Positions 32,130 to 44,499 of a stretch of DNA of 64,000 nucleotides are shown in pieces. Each line of letters begins with the position of its first letter. Positions within the stretch are counted from its first letter, which is position 1. Below the pieces are notes generated by a model, which worked only from the letters and a program-made list of their open reading frames with translations, made no database searches and was not told the DNA's origin. The position numbers were made by a program, and so were the translations under genes. This DNA comes from Malania oleifera. Lineage: Eukaryota; Streptophyta; Magnoliopsida; Santalales; Ximeniaceae. The DNA lies in assembly GCF_029873635.1 (NCBI RefSeq), contig NC_080428.1:68195601-68259600 (forward strand). Reading direction: 5' to 3'.

Positions 32130-35100
32130 TCATATTGAGATGGAAATCAAACCAAGAGGCCTGTAAGAGCTTGAGTTCTGATACATTTGGGGCAAACAGT
32201 GGTGATTTATATATTGTTGATTTAGGAAGAACCATTTAGCTAGTATTCCAGAAAGAATTGGCCTGGTGGGGTAGTATTTTATTGGATAAGATTTTCTCAG
32301 CGGGAGTAGTCTATGTGCTAGAAGATAAAGCATAATCTCAAGGCTCTTGAGTGGCAAAGACAAGTGACAAGCAATGCTTTTTGTTTACTCAGTAATTAGC
32401 TTTAGTCTTGTGCAATTGTGCAATGATATACTTACATGATTGATTGGGCATTCTCATTCACCCACTTACTTTGCCAACAAGCCCACAAAGTTCTTCGTAG
32501 AAGTAATTAATACTCAATGTCATCGGTAGGTCTTTGATCGCACTATTTGTTCTAGGTGGAATAACCACTAACCAAGATCCTCTTTAGTTTGTCAAAGACC
32601 CGTGTACTTCCACACTCAAATGGAACATATTTTGTAAATAGAATTTGAAATGATTTGGAAATCTCAACTAGGGTTGAGAAGGATCTCCTCATGTATGACA
32701 ACTTTCCGATGAACCTTTTGAGCTCTTTCTAGTTGGAGATGGCATTTTATGGATTGCCTTTACTTTGGAGGGGTTATGATTAGTATTGTTCTAATCCTAA
32801 GGAATTCACAAATGAAACTGCAAAGCACACTTGGGGGGTTTTTCTTGGGTTGAAAATTTTGGCGTCTATATGCTGTCCTCAATTGCATTAGGTGATCTTC
32901 TTCTTGCTTCAATTTTGTCACAACATCACCCATAATCATCCATAATGTCATGCATCATGTCATGGAAGAGAGTTACCATAGGCCACTGGTAGGTTTAAGC
33001 CCAAAATACATGACTGTGCAGTAAAAATTCCCAATTGGAAAAAAATATAGTCTTCTTTACATCCTTTGAAGCCATCTAACTATACCATATATCAGCAAGG
33101 ACATCTTGTGTCTTGTTGTTGCATTTACCAAAGTGAGAACCCTAGCAAGGCAAATACATCTCAATGCTCTTTAAGGAGTTCAATAAACTTGGTACATTTC
33201 CCTTTTAAAGTTGCTTGCTTAGGAAAGAAGCTTGTAAGATGCAGCATCCTCTGATACATTTATCTCCTCCAATTCCTTCCCCGAAGGTATTGGTTGATCT
33301 TGGAAAGTTTTAGGGGCATGCATTGGGTGTTGGATTGGAGAAACCTAAGGAGTAATGCATTTATTCCCTGGGCCTCTAGCACATGTGAGGACTTAGGAGG
33401 TGGGGAGGGATCCACAAGTCCTCCACTCCTTCATAATCAATACCTTACCATTTGGATGGGTGTATGATTTTATTTTTATCTCTTTAGTCTTCTTACTTAT
33501 ATAGGGATGAGACTTTCTTCTCTTACTCTTTCTACCTTTTTTCTCATCCTCCTCCTCCTTTGATGTCATCCCATGAAGGAGAGTTACACCAACACAAAAA
33601 GCAATGATTGTCTCACAATCTTTTACAAACCCATCAAAGAAGGTTGAGTCAGCTAGGTAAGACTTTTGATGCTCTAAAGAAGCTTGTGATGTTCACTTTC
33701 CCTTGATGCATTTGGGGGGCGCGGGGGGGTAGATGGAACTAAGTTGTGATTGTGCAACCATTTTCTACCAATGGGCAGCAAATGGTAGATGATAGAAGCA
33801 TCGGTAATTTGAAGCATGACCTTCTCTTGAGTAAGCTCCATTCATAAATCAACATTCACATATCCTAGGGCGGTGGTGGAACTGCTAAGCCCTTGGATTG
33901 CTATGGGCTACTTCACCAAATAGTGTTCTTCAACTTTAAAGTTGGAAAAAGACATGATGTTCACAGACTGCCCTTATCTATGAAGCTGTCCCAAACTGGG
34001 TAATTGTTCATCATATCCTCTGTGTAATAACAGAGATTTTGGTTGGTGGTTTTGGATGATAGTGCTCTCATAGCACCACACCATCTTTCCCTTAGGTCGA
34101 GTTAGCATACTACAATCTCCTTATTGTGTGAATTGGGTATTTGAGTAAAAGCCACGACTACAAGTGAGAATTGAAAGTTGTTACTAAGAATTTTGAAACT
34201 AGGAATTTCCATAAAGCGAGCACATATTGTTGGCTCATCCGCTGTTACATTTGTTTATGTATTTGGTTGGTTGGTTTCCATTGGCTACTGCAAAAGTAGT
34301 GTTATTGTCGAGATCTTCAATGGTAATCCAACCAAAGCATTTGCATGAGCCCCCGATTATCATGGCAGGCTAAAGGGTTACTTTGAACATTGTCCCTTTC
34401 AACTAAGAGCTCACCAACTCTAGTATTTCTAAAAGGTCCTCCTTAGTGCCCTATAATCTTTTGCAGGATGACAAAAAATTCTATGCAATTTGCGATACTT
34501 CAATCAACCTTCTCTTTTTCGGTAGCCTAGTGTGGACTTAGGAAATTGCACTACTCCATCCTATACCCATTCATTAAGGATAGTGTAAATGTTGTTCACG
34601 AGGAAAAAATTTCATGTAGATCTGTCATTGTGAGGTTTCTTATTGAATTTGTCATGCTTGGTTTGGATGACATTCACACAGACTCCTTTTCCCAAGATGG
34701 GCATTTCATTCCCCTGCATTTGAGTGGAATCATCAATACTTTGAGCAACCTCCACTAGGGTAGTAAAGGATGGCAACGCCAAATTCTTCTAGTGCACTTG
34801 ATATTCAATAAACATCCCTTGGATACAAACTTTACAAGCTTCGATTTCTTAATGTTGTCTTGGATGGCTAACTCCCTCTCATGGAAGCATTCCACATAGT
34901 CCATCAAATCCTCTTTAGACTTTTGATGCTTCCTTTGAACGTGTATCTTTGCCTCCTGAGTGGAGAAGAATTTCTCACATGAAAAATAACAATTTGACTC
35001 CTTAGTTTCAACTTTCCATGGATGTGGGTTTAAGGTCAACATATCACGCATACACCTTCTCGGTCAAGGACTTAGAGAATTCCTTGAGCTTGAACAAACT

Positions 35101-36250
35101 TCAATAGATGCTTCTTTGCATTACTAATCTTGCCATTGAAAAGCTTAAATTTGGAAGTAGCAGAGTCCTTGGGATAGCTTGCAAATAATTCAATCAATAT
35201 AAGGACCAAATTTGAACTAAAAAATAATGGACTTCTACGTCCTCTCCAAAACCCTGTCCAAATCCTCCTTGGTGATGTAGGGAGTTGAATTGGATATGAT
35301 GGGAGTTGAAGGAGCATGAATGAGGATTGGAAGAGCATGTGAAGTAGAAACCCCATGCCGAACTTGTGGGAAGAGGTGTTGTGGATGTTTGAGGTATGAT
35401 TGGAACTGCCTCCCTAAATGATGGTGTATGAGATACTCCTGCAGTGTTCGAGGTATAAGATCTCCCTGGCTAGAAGTATTCCATTCTCATGCCCCTTAGA
35501 ACTATGAGGAACAACGGTCATTGTTCTCACTTGGAGGTAAATTGGTTGGAGGGGTTGAGATAATCCTTTGAAGTTGTGAAACCGAAGTGGTTGTGTGAAT
35601 CTGATGGTACTCAGTGCATGATTAAGTACTTTTAGTGTTCTCGTGGAGAGCACCAAAATGGCCAAAAACCTTCTTTTGGGAGGATTGGAACATTTGCATT
35701 GTCTAAGCTGTGTTGGTAGTGAAATCCAGGGATTCTTGTTCTCAGCAAGATGATAACAAGGGTCTGTCCTATTCACTTTATCTTGAGTAGGTTTGAGTGT
35801 TGGAAGCTTCTTGTTCAATACCTGACTCTCTCTTGGTCATTACCTACACAATTGTGTTCTACCTAGCAAAGTTGCCAAATTGTAGAGAATATTATTGAAA
35901 GAAGAGAAGGAAGGTTTGTGTTGTACACAAGTAATGGATATTCTAGAGAGAGCCCAAAGAGAGCCAAGCAGCTCCTGAGAAGTTCAAGCATGGGTGGTGG
36001 CAGGCGAAGGGGTTTTGATGGCTGAGGGGATTCCTTGAGCTAGTGGGAATCCAAAATTTAGGGGAAAGGAAAATTAGACTGAAATGTTATCCTTTAATAA
36101 GAGAATGTGACATCCATCACGTGGCCTAATAGAGTGGTGATATATGGTCAGGGTGGGAGAGAAGGACTAATGTCACAAACAACATGTTTTAGACACTTAA
36201 GCTGGCCTAGTAAAAGTCTAAGGGGTTAAGACATCCTTTATTAAATACTG
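32130..36250 (-). mobile_element. Degenerate Ty3/gypsy internal fragment 'Z' (gag, RT, RNase H)
   Basis: On the minus strand: FKLFNGKISNAKKHLLKF (about 35110-35160) and FFSTQEAKIHVQRKHQKS then LMDYVECFHERELAIQDN (34780-34960) are a Ty3 gag capsid. DVVTKLKQEEDHLMQL and NFQPKK (32800-32940) are the RT region just after the catalytic motif, whose own residues are decayed. TRPILSGILAKWFFL (about 32230-32290) is the RT-RNase H junction typical of Tat/Athila-type pol. Order gag-RT-RNase H is preserved, with frames fully broken. No integrase or LTRs were recognised. Outer limits are approximate. Confidence 0.65.
34755..35356 (-). pseudogene. gag remnant of fragment Z
   Basis: Two open pieces (35072-35356 and 34755-35051) together cover a recognisable gag capsid core, shifted relative to each other. 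Conserved features are the F-(N/D)-G-K start and the D-L-M-D-Y-V..F-(H/R)-E-R-(E/A)-L block. Confidence 0.6.
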
Positions 36251-36315
36251 ATTTGAGCGCACTAAGCCAACATTCTCTAGAACATTCTTAGACTGGGATT
36301 AGTGGATAGGCTTGG

Positions 36316-36835
36316 TGCACGGTCCGACTATTTTCACACCCTTGTGAAGGGCCGTGCGGCGCTAGCTAAAGCACTCTTGTTTAACTAGCCAGTCTATCGT
36401 TTACCAACATTCATTCACAAGGCACTTTCATTAACATTCATTCAGATAGCAGCGGAAATAGTAATCAATTCTTGAAAGCCGTGGCAAGCAAGCAGTAAAC
36501 ATTGAAGCAAACGTAATTCATTAACAAATCCTCCGTTGACATGTTGTACTTAGCAAGGGAGGCAAGTAGGCTAAGTACATTAACAATTGCTAGTGAGTTT
36601 TACAATGACTGATGAACACTTACCTTCCCCTAAAGAGGTTTTTATGTAATTATCATCCTAACACTAGGAAACATCAAAGTGACCAAGGAATCATATTGCC
36701 TTATTTGGCTTACAAAGACTCTACTAGTAGAAAATAACCCTATACTAGTATTTACATGATGGAAACCCATCCCAAGCACACGAGATAAGCGGTCACAGGC
36801 AAGCATAATGCCCTGAACAAGCTTAGCTCGTGACA
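36316..36835 (-). repeat. 3' LTR of E1 (left end)
   Basis: 520 bp; ends CTCGTGACA next to the polypurine tract. Its outer end reads TGCACGGTCC where the other LTR has TGTTATGGTCC, so a few terminal bases have changed. Confidence 0.85.
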
Positions 36836-36839
36836 TTCT

Positions 36840-37870
36840 CCCCCACTTATGCGGTCGACGTCCTCGTAGACTTTTGGCGGTAGGTACACTTCAAATTTGT
36901 CCACAAACGGTTGAATATCTTCTTCAGAAATCCAGCTGATTTTTTTGTCATCAAGGCATTTCCACTTCACTAGGAACTTCTGTCACTTCTTCCTTGAGGG
37001 TATGAACTTTCTGTTTGCAAGGATCTCTTCAACGTCATGTTTGTCAGGTTGCACTATCTTCAACTCTGCTCTGTTGAACTGACTTTTGCTTAGGTCATTG
37101 GTGTTGGCGTTGAACGGCTTGAGGCAATTGACATGAAACTGCGGTCTTCTCCCTTTATCTACCCACTTCTTCATCTGCTCAGAAGCTTTCTTTAGATAGG
37201 CTTGGGCAAACTCTGCATTCTGTCTCCCTTCACTGGTGAAGATGTACGCCCTAGGACTCTTTCGTCTGTACGGCTCGCCCACTATGTGAGGTAACAGCGG
37301 CAGTTGGCTTGTAACAAGCTTAAAAGGGCTCTTGTTGGTTGTTAAGCGCCTTTGGGCGTTGCCACAGAACGGAGCCGCATCAAGTAATTGCACGTCATTC
37401 TTCTGGTTGTCATTGACAAAATGGCACAAGTACTCATTTAGCAGCTCTTTGAATCTCTTCATCTGTCCGTCTGTCTGTCGGTGATAACTCAAAGAGATGT
37501 CAAGATGTGACTAGAATATCCTGAAAAACTCTGTCAAGAAGTTGTTAGTGAACATTAAATCTTGGTCACAAATAATAACTTGGGGAACACCCCAATGTTT
37601 CACAACAGTCACAAGGAACAATTGTGTCGTCTCCTTTGCCGAACAGTACTTTGGTGCGGCCATGAAAGTACCATACTTCTTCCGCTCCCCCTTGTCTTGT
37701 TGGCAAGTGAGACAAGTTTTGGTATAATCAACCACATCATCCCGCGTGTGCGGCCAATAATACCTCCCCAGTAGTTCTGTCATTGGAGTCATTTTCCGCG
37801 AATACCCCTCAATGAACTTCCTACAGTATCTAGTAAGGCCAAGAAAGGAACGCAACTCCTTCACTGTCGT
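36840..37870 (-). pseudogene. Connection, integrase and chromodomain remnants of E1
   Basis: KELRSFLGLTRYCRKFIEGY (RNase H connection) runs directly into YYWPHTRDDVVDYTKTCLTC, the integrase zinc-binding end. Thus the RNase H catalytic domain is deleted. SYHRQTDGQMKRFKELLNEY and the integrase tail follow, then FHVNCLKPFNAN and the chromodomain pieces HDVEEILANRKF and FLVKWKCLDDKKISWISEED. Frames are broken by stops near 37500 and 36980. Confidence 0.85.
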
Positions 37871-37876
37871 GGGGAT

Positions 37877-39928
37877 CTACCGTTCTTGAATCATCCTTGC
37901 CTTCTCCATACCCCTCCGGATGCGACCTTGTTCAACCACTTGATCAAGGAATTTGTTGCTTCGCTGAGCGAAAGAGAAATTCTCCTTCTTCACATCCAGA
38001 CTGTTTCCCCTCAGCCTGTGAAACACCTTTCGTAGATGCTCTTCATGTTTCCTCTTAAACAACACCGATGCTCCCAACGGTGTTTTGGAAGGGCGAACAC
38101 ATCCCGCTTCCAATTCATCAAGCTGTTTCCCCAACTCTACTATCTCTCGAGGCACAATCCGACATGGCCCTTTAGCAGGTGATTTCACTCCTGATAACAA
38201 CTCGATCTCATCCTCCACAGTCCGTCGTGAAGGCAAATTGTGAGGCAGCTTATCCGGCAACACCTCCTTATACTCATCCAACACCGCTTGGATAGTCGTA
38301 GGCTCCAATTCTTGGCCTACTTCTTTGTCTATCACCATCGTGGCTAGACGTGTCTGCTCACCCTGACTCACTCCCTCATTGAGTTGTATGACTGAAAGGG
38401 ACTTCCCGTTGTCTCCTTTTGTTGCAACGACTTGCACCATGCACGAGTGATCTCCCATTAGACACAGGGAACCAGCCAAAGGCATCAGCATTGCCCTTGT
38501 CCCCCTTAGAAACTCCATTCCTAGAATGACTGGAAAGTCATCCAATGGCACCGCTGTGAAATTCGCATGACCTTCCCATTGTCCAAGCTTTATGGCCACT
38601 TGCTTGGCTACTCCCAGAGTAGGCTGGGCTACAGAGTTAACTGCTTTCATGTGTCCTGTATCCTTCTCTAAGGATAAGTTGAGTCTCCATGCTTCCAACT
38701 GCGAAACAAAATTATGAGTAGCCCCTGTATTCACCATAGCGCGAGTACTCTTCCCATTTATCCTCAAGTACACAAACATTAACCCTTTTGCTCGTGTAGC
38801 TTTCGGTGTTTTTGCCTGCTTTTCCAATGCGTTCACCAGCCGCACTGAACCCACCCTCGGAGCATCATCCTCTTCCTCACCGTCTTCCATTGCCTGCTCT
38901 GCAATGGAAGCCTGTAAAACATTAAGTGATGCTTTGTGAGGGCACTCAAAAACTCTATGAGGCCCACTACACAAGTAGCACGAAATTTTGCTCTTCCCCT
39001 TTCCATTGGGTGTGTCGAATCCTTGAGACGACGAAACTTCCTTTGAGGTTGATGATTTAGAGTCGGCTCCCCCTCTTTTGGGTTTGCCATTCTGGAAAGA
39101 CTTTCCACTATTTACCTCTCCGCCAAACTGTTTGGACGAAGCGGTATCATCACCAGCATAGTCAGTCAAGCGTTCTGCAGCCGCTTGTGCAGTTGACAAG
39201 TCTTGAACCCTTTGCCTATGAAGTTCAGTTCTTGCCCACGGTTTCATCCCCTCAAGAAAATAGAACAACTTGTCCTTCTCTGACATATCCTGAATATCCA
39301 ACATTAAAGCAGAAAATTGTTTCACATATTCGCTGATCGACCCCGTATGCTTGGGATCTCTCAGTTTTCTCCTTGCATTATACTCAACATTTTCAGGAAA
39401 GAATTGGGCTTTGAGCTCTCTCTTCAAGTTTGCCCAACTATCAATTACACGGTTTTCATTTTCAATTTCTTTGTACTTGGTATGCCACCACAGTTTGGCA
39501 TCACCAATCAAGTATATGGTCGGAGTATCCACCTTTGCCTGTTCTGAGGCCATTCTCACAACGCGAAAGTATTGCTCCACATCAAACAAGAAGTTCTCTA
39601 ACTCCTTGGCATCTTAGGCACCCCCATACGTCCTGGTTTCTGGCACCTTGGTCTTGCTAACTCCCGGAGTGTTGGAGTTCCCCATAGCAAGAACCATCAG
39701 ATTCACCTTTGCATCCAGATCAGCCATCCGCGACTGCAAAGTTTCAACTGTGTGGCGAAAGTCTTCTGACATGTCGCCTATCAAACCTGTTTGATGTTTT
39801 TGTGATCCCATCACCTCATCAACAAGTTCTCTCATCTGGGCCACCTCCGTGGCCATAGTGTTGGTTGTTGTCTCAACCTGTGCTTCCAGCACGCTGATCC
39901 TCTCAGCAGTGTTTGGTGTCATGGTCAC
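37877..39928 (-). pseudogene. gag-pol: gag-protease-(RT) reading frame of E1, one stop
   Basis: The frame starts MTMTPNTAERISVLEAQVET (39928) with a coiled-coil N-terminus. It meets one TAA after RTYGGA, then stays open for about 570 codons. Contents in order: capsid (IYLIGDAKLWWH, AQFFPENVEYNARRKL, YVKQFSALMLDIQDM), zinc knuckle CYLCSGPHRVFEC (CX2CX3HX4C), protease with MVNTGATHNF (Asn where the catalytic Asp should be), VILGMEFL, and the RT entry VLFKRK. There a deletion joins it to HEEHLRKVFHRLR from beyond the RT active site. The sister element reads RD where the TAA stands (CGA to TAA). Confidence 0.85.
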
Positions 39929-40017
39929 TTACCAAAGCTTTTCCAAATCCAGCAACGAAGGCAATCGAATTCATGTAGCAACTCAACCTTGGGCTCTCAC
40001 CAAGTGTCACCGACTTG

Positions 40018-40029
40018 GCTCTGATACCA
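40018..40029 (-). promoter_or_regulatory. tRNA-iMet primer-binding site of E1
   Basis: Reverse complement reads TGGTATCAGAGC, two bases from the LTR. Confidence 0.9.
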
Positions 40030-40031
40030 AA

Positions 40032-40552
40032 TGTTATGGTCCGACTATTTTCACACCCTTGTGAAGGGCTGTGCGGCGCTAGCTAAAGCACTCTTGTTTA
40101 ACTAGCGAGCTTATCGTTTACCAACATTCATCCACAAAGCACTTTCATTAACATTCATTCAGATAGCAGCGAAAATAGTAATCAATTCATGAAAGCTGTG
40201 GCAAGCAAGCAGTAAACATTGAAGTAAACGTAATTCATTAACAAATCCTCTGTTGACATGTTGTACTTAGCGAGGGAGGCAAGTAGGCTAAGCACGTTGA
40301 CAATTGCTAGTGAGTTTTACAATGACTGATGAACACTCACCCTCCCCTAAAGAGGTTTTTATGTAATTATTATCCTGACAGTAGGAAACATCAAAGTGAC
40401 CGAGGAGTCATATTGTCTTATTTGGCTTACAAAGACTCTACTAGCAGAAAATAACCCTACACTAGTATTTACATGATGGAAACCCATCCCAAGCACACGA
40501 GATAAGCGGTCACAGGCAAGCATAATGCCCTGAACAAGCTTAGCTCGTGACA
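40032..40552 (-). repeat. 5' LTR of E1 (right end)
   Basis: 521 bp; canonical TG...CA ends, followed two bases internally by the tRNA-iMet primer site. Confidence 0.88.
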
Positions 40553-41876
40553 CCTGGCCATGTGCTCTATGACCAATATCGAGGCAGCCATTTTGACTTG
40601 TTGCAAGAGTGCAACCATAAGAGTAATTAGTAATTAATTTATAACTGTGCACATATAAGTTCAATGTGGGTCAATTTTTCAATCTAGGTCAAAAGAGTTT
40701 CATGCCTTTACAAAATTCAAACATAATATATTAACTAAAATAGCAATACCCTAGTCAAATGTTTAATTAGGATCACCAATAAAAATAAATATATATATGT
40801 TAAAAATTAGATTGAAATTAATATCTAATCATAATTTGTCACAAATGTAATTAACAATTTCATGGTGCAAGCACGAAGAAGCACAATGCTGTACAAATAA
40901 AAAAAGGGCAGCCCGGTGCATGAATCTCCCACGTATGCGGGGTTCAGGGAAGGAACGGACCATGATGGGTCCATAGTACGCAGCCTTGCCTTGCATTTTT
41001 GCAAGAGACATATATAATAAATTATAAATTAATTGTTCACTGATGAATAATAGACATATTCATGATATAATCCTATTTAAAATTAGGACCCTATTAAACA
41101 AAAAACATATCTACATTGAAAACTTAATACTAGCAGTAGTAAATATTCTTTTAAAATAATTTAACTTCACAATATTTCTGAGAAAATGAGGAAATTTATT
41201 TTTAAAAAATCTAAGCAGTAACCTTTGGTGATGGAACCAGATTTGGTGTGGGTTTGGTGTTCCCTTTTTGGCTTATTTATGGTGTTCTGCACAAGTAGTG
41301 AAGCTCATGGATGTGCAGCATTACTGGAGGGCCTTGTTAGTTTAATTTGTTTTTGTTTTATTTTCCGTTTTAGGAGGGCTGTTCTATTGTGTTGTTATTG
41401 CTGTTTTATTCTAATTTAATTTCTTCTTTGGTCCAAAAAAGCACCAAATTGAGGTGAGTTTCTTTAAGGGGTTTTCTAGGCATGCTGAATATTTGGCGTT
41501 TTAGGGATATTATCGATGAAAGTTTTAGAAAGGCATTGGTTTACCTTTGTATTATTGGATGAATGAATTTTTTTTTTCTTTTTCTCTTTTTCGTTCTTTT
41601 GGGTTTAATATTATTATTATTATTATAATTCATTTTCCTCCCCCCCTTTTTTTTCGGGAATAGTTTTATCACATTGCTTCTTATATATGAACAATTGAAA
41701 ACCCATGGGGACAAGGTAGCAACACTTAAAGGACTTCCTTTTGTCAACTAGTGTCAAGCATATTGTTGCAGTTGTACTGTTGTAGTTTGTCACAAGTTGA
41801 CGAGAAACTACTTTGTCAAAATTTTGGAAGAAATCTTTTCCAAAATTCCTGTTCTGCACTAAGAGTTGCATATAAG
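40553..41876 (+). other. Intron spacer between E1 and E2
   Basis: AT-rich with no conserved protein pattern. A short (ATT)n run is at 41608-41627. Probably original intron sequence. Confidence 0.45.
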
Positions 41877-41881
41877 CTAAG

Positions 41882-42272
41882 TGTCACGAACCCCCAAAAT
41901 AGGACTCAAATAAGGGTTATGTGGCACTTGCTGAGAGCTCTCCCCCGACGAGTCAGCCAATAGTCACACGTTCAAGACTGCAAGTATGAGCACTAGATAA
42001 GTCTTAATACCCATGAGAAACTAGGAACGATAGGATATCACATGAGCAAGATATTCATATACACTGAATAATACTTCAACAATAAGATATATCACAATCC
42101 AAGGCAACGGAACATCATAGTGAAAAGAACTACTTGTATTATTCATATCCAAGAGAATAACCATACAAACATTAACATAAGCAATCAAAGATTCATTATA
42201 AATATCTGGAGAATTCAATTGGAGCAGTATCTCTTTCCCCCTTTTTCTCCATTACATTGTCACTCCTTAACA
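41882..42272 (-). repeat. 3' LTR of E2 (left end)
   Basis: 391 bp, TGTCACGAACCCCC to CTCCTTAACA on the plus strand, beside the polypurine tract TCCTCCCCCACTC. Confidence 0.9.
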
Positions 42273-42289
42273 TCCTCCCCCACTCATTT

Positions 42290-43900
42290 TATCGATGCCC
42301 TTGTTGATTTGTTGTAGAATGCCTCTTCAATCTCTTGATGTTGATACTGGTGTCGTTGTCTTCGAATTTATGAAATCTTCAATCTTTTGCATGGCATGCT
42401 GAAGGTTTTTTGCCTTTTCCCAACTGTTCTCTTGTTCTCCCAGCCCCATCCATTGAACCAAATATTGTTGTTGTTGTTGACGACCTTCTTCGTTGATGAC
42501 TTTGTTTGCAAGGATCTCCTGGACATCTTTGTTTACATGCTGCCTTCTGGAAATCATTGATCTCCTTAACTTTTGTCGGTGCGGATCTGCTTCATCAGGG
42601 TGGAATGGCTTTAGGTTGTTGACATGAAATACTGGATGGACTGGTCGTCTATAGCTTTTCATCCACTCTAGTTGTTCAAGTCGATAAGATGCATGTCCCA
42701 CCTTCTCGATCACCTTGATTGGACATTCATAGCGGCATGAAAGCCTTTTATCTTTGCCGCAAAGAAATCAAAATGTCTCTGGTGGCACTTTTACAAGAAC
42801 CATATCTCTAGTTTCAAATTGTTGTGGTCGTCGCCCTTTGTCTACCAATTTCTTCATGCGCTTTGATGCTTTTTCTAACTGAGTTTGAGTGACTTCTATA
42901 TTTTGCAACCAGTTCTTTGTGAATTGGTATGCTTTTGGGCAAGTCCCTTGTATGGACCATCTAGAGTGTGCGAGAGAGTCGGTTGTTGTATTGTCATAAT
43001 CTCAAAAGGGCTTTTGTTAAGTCGCAGAAGATTTCATAGAATTAAAACAAAATTGTGCTATGTCCAGTAAGGAAACCCAATTTTTCTGATTTGAGTTTAC
43101 AAAATGTCGCAAGTATTCTTCTAGCATCCTATTAAAACTCTTTGTTTGACCATCTGTCTGAGGGTGGTAGCTGGTGGAAAGATTAAGGGTTGACCCCATC
43201 AAGCGAAAGAGCTCACCCCAAAATCCTCCATTGAATCTGAAATCCCTATCATTGATTAGGCTCTATGGAACACCCTAATATTTCACTACATGCTTGAAGA
43301 ATAGTTGAGCTGTATTCTCTGCTGAGCATGGCTTCAAAACTGGTACGAAAGTTGCATATTTTGAAAATTGATCAATTACCACCAGAATCGTGCCATACTC
43401 CTCTACTTTCGGCTATGAGGAAATGAAGTCTAAAAAGACACTCTCCCATTGCCTTGCAGGTGCTAGCAATGGCTCCAGCAATCCTGATGTCTTCTTTGTT
43501 TCGACCTTGTCTTGTTGACAGATTAAGCATGTTTTTGTATAACTCATTACATCATCTTGCATATTCAGTTAATAATACCACTGTGTAATCAAAGCATGAG
43601 TTTTTCGCCATCTGGGATGTCCCGCCCACAATGTATCATGACACTTCTTTAGTAGGGTTTTCCTTAAGTTACCAGCTTTGGGCATGTAGTGTCTCCTGCC
43701 TTTAGTCATTATCGGCCCATGTTCTATTCAGAATTGTCGTGACTTCCCTTCTTCTATCAGTTTGCTCAATGTCCGCGCCTGCTAGTCTGCACTTAAATGT
43801 TCCCTGATAAGTTCTTTTAGGGATAAACTCACCGTGCTAGTTGATAAATGACTTATGAAAGTCAGTGCTGCCAATTCAGTTTTTCTGCTTAAAGCATTAG
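42290..43900 (-). pseudogene. Integrase and chromodomain of E2
   Basis: The integrase includes SYHPQTDGQTKSFNRMLEEY (near 43110-43170). The tail gives GHASYRLEQLEWMK and VHPVFHVNNLKPFHP. A chromodomain follows at 42330-42500: VNKDVQEILANKVINEEGRQ, QQQYLVQWMGLGEQENSWEK and MQKIEDFINS. The pattern Y-L-V-Q-W-(x)-G-(x)5-(N)-S-W-E is a good HP1-type chromodomain core. Frames are interrupted near 43000, 43230 and 43580. Confidence 0.82.
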
Positions 43901-44092
43901 CCACTTGGTTTGTTTTCCCTGCCTTGTATTCAAAATCAAAATTGTATTCAGCTAGCTTCTCTTGCTAGTGGGCTTGTTTTGAAGTTAGGCCTGGTTGTGA
44001 CAAGAAGTGAGTCATCACCACATTATCTGTCTTTACCACAAATTTGGACCCCAAAAGATAGTGCCTCCACACCCGAAGACAATGTACTACAG

Positions 44093-44491
44093 CTAGAAGT
44101 TCCTTCTTTTGGCAGTATAGTTTCGTTCAACACCCGTTAATTTTTGACTTTCAAAAACAACTGGATGCCTTTCCTGTAAAAGAACTACCCCTAATGCAAA
44201 GTCAGAGGCGTCTGCTTGCACTTCAAATAGCTTTGTTACATCGGGAAGGGCTAGCACCGGATCTCCTGCAATTTTCTTATTTAGTTCAACAAATGCTGTT
44301 TGGCACTCTTCTGACCACCCCCATGGTACTCCTTTTCTTAGTAAGTTTGTTAATGACACAATTCTTCTCGAGTACCCCTCTATAAACTTTCGATAGTAGT
44401 TGGCCAGCCCCAAGAAGGATTGCAATCCTCTAACGGATGTAGGGGCTCGCCATTCATGGATTGTTTGCACTTTTGCCGGATCCATCCGCAT
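44093..44491 (-). pseudogene. RNase H region of E2
   Basis: MRMDPAKVQTIHEWRAP leads into SFLGLANYYRKFIEGYSRRI, then VQADASDFALGVVLLQE with the first catalytic Asp, and VVFESQKLTGVERNY. Open for 132 codons. The RT-RNase H linker is normal for Ty3/gypsy. Confidence 0.85.
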
Positions 44492-44499
44492 ATGGCTCT

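Larger units (their letters stand above)
36316..40552 (-). mobile_element. Chromovirus 'E1' with two ~520-bp LTRs and deleted RT/RNase H
   Basis: LTRs are 36316-36835 and 40032-40552, reading TGTCACGAGC...CCATAACA on the minus strand and closely similar by eye. The target duplication is probably CTTGG (36311-36315) versus CCTGG (40553-40557), one mismatch. A tRNA-iMet primer site lies at 40018-40029 and a polypurine tract at 36836-36850. Total 4.2 kb is short for the group because RT and RNase H are mostly missing. Gag zinc knuckle CYLCSGPHRVFEC and the C-terminal chromodomain place it with the short-LTR chromoviruses (Reina/Galadriel-like); the exact clade is uncertain. Confidence 0.9.

Noticed and set aside
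40018-40029. tRNA-like segments (also 14923-14934 and 47067-47078)
   Set aside because: Only 12 bp complementary to tRNA-iMet next to LTR ends; primer-binding sites, not tRNA genes. No tRNA cloverleaf was recognised anywhere.
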